DNA of 5,669 bases from Candidatus Liptonbacteria bacterium. GTDB taxonomy: Bacteria; Patescibacteriota; Minisyncoccia; UBA6257; 2-01-FULL-56-20. The DNA lies in contig JACRFR010000040.1 in the NCBI GenBank assembly GCA_016212635.1, positions 1 through 5,669 of the forward strand. The letters run 5' to 3'. Made by a program: the position numbers and the translations under genes. Below are positions 1 through 5,065 of the stretch, piece after piece. Numbering within the stretch: position 1 is the stretch's first letter; the number at the start of each line of letters is the position of its first letter. The notes beneath the pieces were generated by a model. That model made no database searches. It was not told the DNA's origin and worked only from the letters and a program-made list of their open reading frames with translations.

Positions 1-45
1 CCGTTCCGGGAGTGCGGAGAGCATTTCAAACACCTCAATGGGCAT
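1..45 (-). CDS. Possible 5' end of a downstream gene (edge-truncated, 15 codons visible)
   Basis: A reading frame opens at an ATG at 45-43 and runs off the left edge without a stop, giving MPIEVFEMLSALPER. GAGGT sits directly before the ATG, too close to be a typical Shine-Dalgarno, and the frame is closed by TGA at 57-55. Only 15 residues are visible and no family can be recognised. The stretch at 13-22 resembles the GCGGAGA heptamers found near 4985-5022, so this could be repeat sequence rather than a gene. Confidence 0.2.
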   Translation of the reverse strand, partial: MPIEVFEMLSALPER

Positions 46-139
46 ACCTCGTTTTCAAAAAGCAGGAATCCAGACTTGCCATACCCGGATATCTTGTTGT
101 GAAATTTGCCGAAAAAACCAACCCAAGAGGAAGCGGTAC

Positions 140-526
140 CTATTCCCCCTCCCTAACTTTGTAGAACCGAATCGTATCGTTCCCATACTTCTCAAGTGTC
201 TCGGCCGTAGCGGGCGTAAGTGGCACAAGCGCTCCCGATTTCTGCAGCTTACCCTTCAGCCATTGGCCCAAAAGCTGCAGATTTCCGCTCGAACGTATGT
301 TTTTGAAATTATCCCCGCTGGTACGCATCGGAATGATATAGCCATCGTCGGTATAAGCTAAAAACGGCCCTCTGGGATAAACCGGCAAGATGTTTATCTC
401 GCGGGGCGCGATAAGCTCAACCTCATACCAGGGCCTCGGGGTAACTTTCCCGGTCAAACGCGCCCACCGTCCTTTTCCGAAATGAAACTCCCCGAGCTTA
501 CGCTCGGGGTATCCAACCAATTTCAA
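140..526 (-). pseudogene. C-terminal fragment with NgoFVII/BfiI-type B3-like DNA-binding domain, displaced by IS200
   Basis: The frame has 128 codons and ends at 140. Its only usable start is a TTG overlapping the tnpA TGA stop, and the first 12 residues (MKLVGYPERKLG) are encoded by the tnpA tail and the IS right-end hairpin. The native protein therefore probably begins near EFHFGKGRW (residue 13). The rest resembles the C-terminal recognition domain of PLD-type restriction endonucleases of the NgoFVII/BfiI group: TDDGY at 59-63, GDNFKNIRSS at 71-80, LLGQWLKGKL at 85-94 and YGNDTIRFYK near 114-123. No HKD/PLD catalytic motif is present, so cleavage activity is not expected from this piece. 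A likely N-terminal half lies on the other side of the IS, at 1149-1032. Family assignment is from memory of the motif pattern. A translationally coupled fusion product made after tnpA is the alternative. Confidence 0.55.
490..509 (-). repeat. IS200 right-end hairpin
   Basis: This is a perfect 8-bp stem with a 4-nt loop: on the minus strand CCCCGAGC, loop GTAA, GCTCGGGG. It begins 13 nt after the tnpA stop and is preceded by GGATA, which may be the guide sequence. In the IS200/IS605 family such hairpins are bound by TnpA as single-stranded DNA. No bulged base is seen, unlike the left end. Confidence 0.7.
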
Positions 527-957
527 ACCGCAAGGCCGGTTTGCCCCGCATCCTCGTTCCCTTGCGCCTCGATGTAGCGTCGGATGGTAGCTTCATCAAC
601 TCCTACGGTTAAAACGAAGCATCCTTCCGACCAAATACCGTCTGTGCCCCAGTAGACCTGCTTGAGAAACGGAAACTGCTCTTTGAGCTTTCGGGAGGTG
701 TTGGTTTTGATCAAACGGACCACGCTGCCTACGGTCATTTGTGGAGGTATGGAGACCAGGACATGAATGTGATCTTGGTCGTGGTTTATCTCTTTGAAGA
801 AGATCTGCGGATAGTGCTCGGGGATGTCGAGCAGTTTCCGTTTCAGGTAGACGAATAAGCCTTCGTTGAAGATTTTCCTGCGGTATTTGGTCGGAAGGAC
901 TAGGCGATAGTCGCACAACCAGATACAATGGTGATCTTTGCGGTAGTGACGCTGCAT
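523..957 (-). CDS. tnpA: IS200/IS605-family transposase TnpA (HUH, single catalytic tyrosine)
   Basis: This 144-residue protein is the normal size for IS200 TnpA. It is a Y1 HUH endonuclease that cuts and joins single-stranded DNA at the ends of the element, acting as a dimer on hairpins. The HUH metal-binding pair is visible as H63-I-H65 in QDHIHVLVSIPP. The nucleophile is Y128 in TIRRYIEAQG, with the usual Q132 on the same helix. The N-terminal YRLVLPTKYRRKIF block (17-30) is the standard family opening. All key residues are present and the frame is intact, so the enzyme may be active. The ATG at 957 is preceded by GGAAAGG ending 2 nt upstream, an acceptable ribosome binding site. The leader also holds a hairpin (988-1007), in keeping with the translational repression known for IS200. 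The stop is TGA. Confidence 0.93.
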   Translation of the reverse strand: MQRHYRKDHHCIWLCDYRLVLPTKYRRKIFNEGLFVYLKRKLLDIPEHYPQIFFKEINHDQDHIHVLVSIPPQMTVGSVVRLIKTNTSRKLKEQFPFLKQVYWGTDGIWSEGCFVLTVGVDEATIRRYIEAQGNEDAGQTGLAV

Positions 958-977
958 GGCCTTTCCATTTTACCACG

Positions 978-991
978 GCAAGGGAACGAGG
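978..991. repeat. 14-bp inverted repeat, arm in tnpA leader (partner 552-565)
   Basis: GCAAGGGAACGAGG at 978-991 is the exact reverse complement of 552-565, which lies in the codons for the C-terminal QGNED of TnpA. In the tnpA transcript the leader arm could pair with the end of the coding region over 14 bp. The leader arm shares its GAGG with the hairpin at 988-1007, so the two structures exclude each other. Confidence 0.6.
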
Positions 992-1007
992 CGCGGGTAC
1001 GCGCCTC
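988..1007 (-). other. Leader hairpin upstream of tnpA
   Basis: A perfect 8-bp stem with a 4-nt loop (plus strand GAGGCGCG, loop GGTA, CGCGCCTC) lies between the left-end hairpin and the tnpA ribosome binding site. In classical IS200 a leader stem-loop limits TnpA translation. A similar role here is inference. Confidence 0.55.
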
Positions 1008-1010
1008 CAT

Positions 1011-1031
1011 CCCCGCGCTAACGCGACGGGG
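1011..1031 (-). repeat. IS200 left-end hairpin with bulged T
   Basis: On the minus strand CCCCG pairs with CGGGG, then a single unpaired T, then CGC pairs with GCG around loop GTTA. The layout, CCCCG foot and loop match the right end (loop GTAA). An extrahelical T is a TnpA recognition feature in characterised IS200/IS605 members. The preceding bases are TAATA, against GGATA at the right end, so both hairpins share ATACCCCG. Confidence 0.7.
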
Positions 1032-1149
1032 TATTAATGCGCGAATAAAATCTGGGGCTAAAACGATCGCGAAGCTCCTTCAGAATCGGCACTCTAACTC
1101 TGGATCTTTTTAACTCTATAAATTTGTGTGTTGTTATCTTTTCCGGCAT
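1018..1149 (-). pseudogene. N-terminal fragment of the gene interrupted by IS200 (43 codons)
   Basis: An ATG at 1149 opens a frame beginning MPEKITTHKFIELKRS and ending at TAG 1020-1018, inside the IS left-end hairpin. The last few residues (TPSR) are therefore element-encoded. The native part runs about 38 residues to FYSRI. It is rich in K/R and has no motif I recognise. A TATAAT box stands exactly 6 nt before the ATG and no Shine-Dalgarno is visible. In phase, on the same strand and on the other side of the IS lies the orphan DNA-binding-domain fragment (about 490-140). Rejoining them would give a protein of roughly 150 residues, too small to include a PLD nuclease. That the two pieces were one gene is inference. 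An independent short gene is the alternative. Confidence 0.5.
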
Positions 1150-1155
1150 AAATTT

Positions 1156-1161
1156 ATTATA
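1156..1161 (-). promoter_or_regulatory. -10 box TATAAT, 6 nt before ATG at 1149
   Basis: A perfect consensus TATAAT on the minus strand is followed by AAATTT and the ATG. Transcription would begin at or within a base or two of the start codon. No convincing -35 is present. Confidence 0.5.
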
Positions 1162-1245
1162 TATGACTTTCGGGCTCGGTTCTTACATCCATCCCAAAAC
1201 TCACTCAACAGGTGGTCCCTCGTCGCTTCGCTCACTCGGGACAGT

Positions 1246-1282
1246 GAAATTCTAAAGCCCCGATTACGGGGCTAAGAATTTC
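1246..1282 (-). terminator. Strong hairpin just downstream of tRNA-Asp
   Basis: GAAATTCT pairs with AGAATTTC (8 bp). After a small internal loop, AGCCCCG pairs with CGGGGCT (7 bp) around a 4-nt loop. It begins 5 nt beyond the tRNA discriminator base. There is no U-tract after the stem on the minus strand, so it may be a 3' processing or stability element rather than a classical intrinsic terminator. A weaker 5-bp stem (1215-1219 with 1238-1242) follows, with a GCGAAGC mini-hairpin in its loop. Confidence 0.45.
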
Positions 1283-1287
1283 TACTG

Positions 1288-1589
1288 CGCGGGCGGCCGG
1301 ATTTGAACCGGTGATCTTCTCCGTGCACTAATCCAATACTTTCGTAAAGGCGTGGACTATATCTTTGCCGTGCCCCGCAGAATGCGGGGTGTAGGCACTC
1401 TGGTATCTAGTCTCTACGGCGCCCCCGCGATCCCGCTTGGCGGGATTTTACGGGGTTCCCACGGTGTTCGCGTGTCTCAATAAAGAGATTTAGCCTTCAC
1501 CGTTATCCCAGAGTTTTCATCCCGCAATTTCTCGCGGGAGCTGCACGAATCTACAGGGAGACGTGTTAACCAGGCTACACCACGCCCGC
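1288..1589 (-). tRNA. tRNA-Asp(GTC), interrupted by a group I intron
   Basis: Exon 1 is 1589-1553 and exon 2 is 1325-1288, 75 nt spliced. The acceptor GCGGGCG pairs fully with CGCCCGC. The D arm is GTGT/ACAC with a 10-nt loop containing GG. The anticodon stem is TCTCC/GGAGA and the joined loop is CTGTCAC. The variable region is AGATC, the T loop is TTCAAAT, the discriminator is G73, and no CCA is encoded. Anticodon GTC, C38 and G73 fit aspartate. The other U-ending splice choice (after U33, anticodon TGC) would make an alanine tRNA, but G3-C70 and G73 do not fit alanine and no P1 helix supports it. The T stem has an A49-C65 mismatch at its base. The 5' end overlaps the coding region of the endonuclease gene upstream, so it is probably matured from that transcript by RNase P. 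Confidence 0.85.
1326..1552 (-). ncRNA. Group I self-splicing intron in tRNA-Asp anticodon loop (227 nt)
   Basis: The intron lies between U35 and C36 of the anticodon. The 5' exon end CTGT pairs with the internal guide GCAG 9 nt into the intron (extendable by an A-T pair), giving the U-G wobble expected at a group I 5' splice site. The last intron base is G. Core elements are visible: an R-like segment with AGAGACTAGA (1402-1420), an S element AAGATATAGTCC (1365-1354) supplying P7, a P8-type 7-bp hairpin at 1373-1389, a P6-type 7-bp hairpin at 1430-1446, and a P5-type pairing of 1461-1466 with 1498-1503. No open reading frame lies within it. Subgroup is not assigned. Confidence 0.85.
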
Positions 1590-2258
1590 AGTCTGTAGTG
1601 TTTTGCGAGCTTGCTGGAATTTTCTAAATTTCCTTTCAAGAAACAAGCTGGCCGTACCATTATTGTATATAAAATTCGAGAGTGCAAGACTGTCTTTCGC
1701 TGCGAAAACAAGCTCATATCCCCCTTTTTTCTTTACTATAAAACCACCACGTACATAGGGACGGAGGACTCGCCACAATCCTCCCAAAAAATCCTTGCTT
1801 CCAGAAGTAAATCTGGTCGCAAATTGCCATTTCCACCTTGCCCTGTCTTTCCTCCAGTATCTCCCAAGGTGAACGCATCCATCCCCATCGAAGTAACCAC
1901 GGATGTAATCAGAGAGATATTGGGCCGGGATTTTGGAGGGGAACTGGATAATTTTGCTTTTGTTGGGAGTGATTCCCAGGCACAACAAGTCTTCATACAT
2001 TTCTTTGCTTCCTATCTGAAATCTATATCGTGTTTTCCAGTGTTCCGTTTCTGGACGGGAGGATATCTTGTGACTTGAACCGAGTGTCTTCTTAATCTTT
2101 AAGAGAATGTCCAAATCGGTAATTTCCAGAGAAAGAAAGTGGGCACCCCGGCGATTTTTGATCATATTGCCATCGGCAGCGAAAAAACCTAAAACATACG
2201 CCATATTGTGCGACCATTTTTTGAAAAACTTTTTATTTACTGACTTAAAAATCGGCAC
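1575..2258 (-). CDS. LAGLIDADG homing endonuclease overlapping tRNA-Asp
   Basis: The 227-residue protein has two LAGLIDADG helices, AYVLGFFAADG (20-30, acidic D29) and YIRGYFDGDG (118-127, acidic D126). It should fold as a monomeric two-motif enzyme cutting a long DNA site. Conserved surroundings include W15 before motif 1 and LERKFRKFQQ near the C-terminus, after which a normal family member would end. Here the frame continues into the tRNA, and the last codons (GCG GGC GTG GTG TAG) are nucleotides 1-15 of tRNA-Asp. The start is GTG at 2258, with no Shine-Dalgarno but a TATTAT box exactly 6 nt upstream. An ATG at residue 19 is too close to motif 1. Hand-counted GC over 1741-2040 is about 47%, below the roughly 60% of ligA samples, suggesting import. 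The gene lies outside the adjacent group I intron. Its target may be the intronless tRNA-Asp gene, which is inference. Confidence 0.9.
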   Translation of the reverse strand: MPIFKSVNKKFFKKWSHNMAYVLGFFAADGNMIKNRRGAHFLSLEITDLDILLKIKKTLGSSHKISSRPETEHWKTRYRFQIGSKEMYEDLLCLGITPNKSKIIQFPSKIPAQYLSDYIRGYFDGDGCVHLGRYWRKDRARWKWQFATRFTSGSKDFLGGLWRVLRPYVRGGFIVKKKGGYELVFAAKDSLALSNFIYNNGTASLFLERKFRKFQQARKTLQTAGVV

Positions 2259-2264
2259 CTACAT

Positions 2265-2270
2265 ATAATA
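2265..2270 (-). promoter_or_regulatory. -10-like box TATTAT, 6 nt before GTG of the endonuclease
   Basis: TATTAT is followed by ATGTAG and then the GTG start. It probably also drives tRNA-Asp, since no other promoter is evident between it and the tRNA. No clear -35 is visible. Confidence 0.4.
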
Positions 2271-2336
2271 CCACGTGACAGGACATTATGCTAACCTATT
2301 TACACACAATAAATTCACGGAACATAGATGGTTCTC

Positions 2337-4430
2337 CTAACCTAATAATTTTTTGAATTCTGCCTCGGTCAGAGTCTTGACCCCCAGTTTTTGCGCCTGC
2401 TGGTATTTGGAACCGGGGTTTTCGCCCACCACCACATAGTCCGTATTGCGGGAAACTGCTGAAACCCAATCCCCGCCTGCGCGGCGTACCACCTGCTTGG
2501 ATTCTTCTCGGGACATACTTCCCAAGGTGCCAGTAACCACTATTTTCTTACCGGCGAGCGCGGCGCCCCGGGCGCGGGATTCGGGTGGAATAATTTTCAC
2601 TCCCGAGGCGAGAAGCTTGTCGACAAATTGGCTGTTACGCTTGTCCCGAAAATAATCGGAGATGCTCCGGGTCACGGTCTCGCCAATGTCGGGAATGACG
2701 TCGATCTCGGCCAGGCTGGCTTTCCTCAAGGCTTCCAGACTCCGGAAATGCTCGGCCAGGTCCACCGCGGTCTCCTCTCCCACATGCAGGATGCCGAGAC
2801 CCAAGAGAAAACGCCAGAGCGGCACGCATTTGTGTTCCTCAATGGAACAGGTGATGTTGTCCGCGCTCTTTTCGCCAAAGCGCGCGAGGACCGCGACGTC
2901 TTCCCTCCGAAGAGTGAAGATGTCCGCCGCATCGGTGATTAGTCCTTCGTCCTTGAACCGCTCAATAATCTTGGGGCCTACGGTGTAGATCTCAAAGGCA
3001 TTGACCAGGTGCAGGATGCCGCGCAGGTTCTTGGCCGGGCACTTACGATTGGGACACACCGTGGCGACACCTCTCCCTCCTCCCCTCGCCCCTCCTCGGG
3101 CAGGAGGGGAACCCGAAGAAATCATTCGGCGCTCTACGAGATGCCCACAGGCGGGACAGCGCTCCGGCAGATGGAAGGTCTTCTCCCGGCCCGTCCGGAG
3201 CTTGAGTAAAACCTCCACGATCTGGGGGATGACGTCGCCCGCCCGCTGGATCACTACCGTATCCCCGATCTTGAGTCCCAACCGCCGGATCTCGTCCTCA
3301 TTGTGCAGGCTGGCATGGGTGATAGTCACCCCGCCGACCGCGACCGGTCGCAAGACCGCGACCGGGGTCAGGTTGCCCTGACGCCCGATCTGGATCTTGA
3401 TGGCCTGGACTACCGTGGTCGCCTGTCGAGCGGCGAATTTGAATGCGACCGCACCCCGGGGAGCCTTGCCGATCACGCCCAGGCGGCGGAACAGTTCTAT
3501 TTCGTTCACCTGAACCACAATGCCATCAATCTCGAAGGGCAGGGAGTCCCGCTGGGCCTCGATCTTCTTCTGAAACTCTATAACTTCCTGGATGGTGCGG
3601 CAGACCTCCGAGTGCCGGTCGACCGGGAAGCCCAACATGGCACACAGAGCGTGCTCTTCCGCGTGGGTTGTTTGACCCAGATCGGTCGTGAGCTGGTAAG
3701 CGTGCCAATCCAGCCTGCGACTGGCGGTAATCTTAGGGTCCAGCTGGCGCAGGGAACCAGCCGCGGCGTTCCGGGGATTGGCGAACCCCTCGGAACCTTG
3801 TCTGTTCTGTTCTTGGTTCATTCTTTGGAAGGCCGATTTGCTCATGAGCGCCTCGCCCCGTACCTCGATCTCGTCCTGCTTAAGCAGGGCCCGCGCGAGC
3901 TTGTCCCGCAAACCCTTAGGAAAAGACTCGGTCTGTTTCAGGGTCCGGTTGAGACGCAGAGGTATGGCCCGGATGGTCCGCAGATTTTGAGTGATATCCT
4001 CGCCCACTCGGCCATCGCCCCTCGTCGCGCCGCGCCAAAACGCGCCGTCCCGATAGATCAAGCTGGTAGCCAAACCGTCGAACTTCAGCTCGGCGAAGTA
4101 GGTCCACTTAGTGTCCGGCAGTAATTTTTTGATGCGCTCCTCCCAGTCCGCCATCTCCGACTCACTGAAAGCGTCGTTCAGAGACAACATCCGGGCCGCG
4201 TGGGCGACCTTGAAAAATTTGTCCAGTGCCTGGCCCGCCACTCGGTGGCTGGGCGAGTTAGGGTCGGCCAGCTCCGGAAATCTAGTTTCCAGTTCACGCA
4301 GTTCGCGGATCAAAGAAGTGTAAACCTCGTCGGTTACGGCAGGATCGTTTAAGACATGATACCGGTAGCGCAGATCTTCGATCTGGGTCTCCAGCTTGCG
4401 GATCCGTTGTTTAGCTTCCGCTAAAGTCAT
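2337..4430 (-). CDS. ligA: NAD-dependent DNA ligase LigA
   Basis: LigA seals nicks in duplex DNA using NAD+ in replication and repair, and the full domain set is visible over 697 residues. An N-terminal Ia domain with YRYHVLNDP (22-30) binds NAD+. The adenylation domain has the nucleophile K116 in AELKFDG, then RGDG (137-140), EVRGEA (189-194), DGIVV (302-306) and AFKFAA (329-334). An OB fold follows, then a four-Cys zinc finger (C425, C428, C459, C464), helix-hairpin-helix repeats (GLGILHVGEE, 544-553) and a C-terminal BRCT domain (about 624-697, VVTGTL). The protein is longer than the usual 670 or so, largely because 30 residues separate C428 and C459 where family members have about 14. The extra Gly/Arg/Pro-rich stretch is encoded by a palindromic repeat. 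NAFEIYTVGPKIIE diverges from the common GLG form. The ATG at 4430 has a TAAAAT box 6 nt upstream and only a distant GGG. Confidence 0.97.
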   Translation of the reverse strand: MTLAEAKQRIRKLETQIEDLRYRYHVLNDPAVTDEVYTSLIRELRELETRFPELADPNSPSHRVAGQALDKFFKVAHAARMLSLNDAFSESEMADWEERIKKLLPDTKWTYFAELKFDGLATSLIYRDGAFWRGATRGDGRVGEDITQNLRTIRAIPLRLNRTLKQTESFPKGLRDKLARALLKQDEIEVRGEALMSKSAFQRMNQEQNRQGSEGFANPRNAAAGSLRQLDPKITASRRLDWHAYQLTTDLGQTTHAEEHALCAMLGFPVDRHSEVCRTIQEVIEFQKKIEAQRDSLPFEIDGIVVQVNEIELFRRLGVIGKAPRGAVAFKFAARQATTVVQAIKIQIGRQGNLTPVAVLRPVAVGGVTITHASLHNEDEIRRLGLKIGDTVVIQRAGDVIPQIVEVLLKLRTGREKTFHLPERCPACGHLVERRMISSGSPPARGGARGGGRGVATVCPNRKCPAKNLRGILHLVNAFEIYTVGPKIIERFKDEGLITDAADIFTLRREDVAVLARFGEKSADNITCSIEEHKCVPLWRFLLGLGILHVGEETAVDLAEHFRSLEALRKASLAEIDVIPDIGETVTRSISDYFRDKRNSQFVDKLLASGVKIIPPESRARGAALAGKKIVVTGTLGSMSREESKQVVRRAGGDWVSAVSRNTDYVVVGENPGSKYQQAQKLGVKTLTEAEFKKLLG
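3068..3115. repeat. Palindromic repeat element inserted in frame in the ligA zinc finger
   Basis: The core is an 8-bp perfect stem, CCCCTCCT/AGGAGGGG with loop CGGGC (3089-3109), preceded by pyrimidine-rich CACCTCTCC at 3068. It encodes roughly residues 439-454 of LigA (GSPPARGGARGGGRG). Its length, near 48 bp, accounts for the extra residues between the second and third zinc cysteines and keeps the frame. A similar element lies at 4499-4531. Confidence 0.65.
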
Positions 4431-4436
4431 AAGCGT

Positions 4437-4442
4437 ATTTTA
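4437..4442 (-). promoter_or_regulatory. -10-like box TAAAAT, 6 nt before ATG of ligA
   Basis: TAAAAT is followed by ACGCTT and then the ATG. A 6-bp hairpin (GTCGCC/GGCGAC, 4452-4466) lies just upstream where a -35 would be expected, and no -35 match is seen. Confidence 0.4.
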
Positions 4443-4498
4443 CCCTGTAAAGTCGCCCAAGGCGACCACGGGGCAGGCCTAGCAAATACGGGAGGGTG

Positions 4499-4531
4499 CA
4501 CCTCTCCGCTCCTCTCCTTAGAAAGGAGAGG
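4499..4531. repeat. Intergenic palindromic element related to the ligA insert
   Basis: It starts with the same CACCTCTCC (4499-4507) and continues to a 9-bp perfect stem, CCTCTCCTT/AAGGAGAGG with loop AGA (4511-4531), then TTGGGTGAGG. It has the same orientation and build as the ligA insert. It lies between the pilus-like gene and ligA and could act as a weak transcription terminator for the upstream gene, although no U-tract follows on the minus strand. Confidence 0.55.
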
Positions 4532-4567
4532 TTGGGTGAGGTTGCCTCTATCTTCCTTCTCTTCACT

Positions 4568-4595
4568 ACTCCCTACTCGCCACTCCCTACTCGCT
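4568..4595. repeat. Heptamer repeat array, ACTCSCY x4
   Basis: Two adjacent 14-bp units match at 13 of 14 positions, each made of two 7-mers (ACTCCCT, ACTCGCC, ACTCCCT, ACTCGCT). The array ends just before the stop codon (4600-4598) of the pilus-like gene, on its downstream side. The purine strand is the minus strand. Confidence 0.7.
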
Positions 4596-4597
4596 AT

Positions 4598-5048
<451 letters not shown>

Positions 5049-5065
<17 letters not shown>

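Larger units (their letters stand above)
490..1031 (-). mobile_element. IS200/IS605-family insertion sequence (single-strand, tnpA only)
   Basis: The bounds given are the outer edges of the two terminal hairpins, about 542 bp apart. The true cleavage sites should lie a few bases beyond them and cannot be fixed without an empty site. The element holds one gene, tnpA, and no tnpB. As expected for this family there are no terminal inverted repeats in the IS sense. Instead there is one subterminal hairpin at each end in the same orientation, both preceded on the minus strand by ATACCCCG. The element sits between two fragments that may be one gene. Confidence 0.8.

Noticed and set aside
38..361. 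Plus-strand 107-codon frame at the left edge
   Set aside because: It is antisense to the DNA-binding-domain fragment and shows no recognisable protein family.
596..976. Alternative minus-strand frame of 126 codons over tnpA
   Set aside because: It overlaps tnpA in another frame, reads as low-complexity Arg/Pro/Ser sequence, and has no HUH or other motif. The tnpA frame carries all the catalytic residues.
1211..1260. T-box-like motif (AGGTGGTCCC) on the plus strand
   Set aside because: It lacks the consensus T-box core, and no aminoacyl-tRNA synthetase or amino-acid gene follows on the plus strand.
1288..1589. tRNA-Ala(TGC) as the spliced product
   Set aside because: This would need splicing after U33. 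No internal guide pairing supports that site, G3-C70 and discriminator G73 do not fit alanine, and CTGT/GCAG supports the U35 site.
3063..3122. Intein or second homing element in ligA
   Set aside because: The insert is only about 16 residues, low in complexity and hairpin-encoded, with no splicing motifs.
3303..4124. Long plus-strand open frame of 273 codons antisense to ligA
   Set aside because: It is a shadow of the GC-rich ligA gene. It has no recognisable domain or start signals, and the ligA frame is fully supported by motifs.
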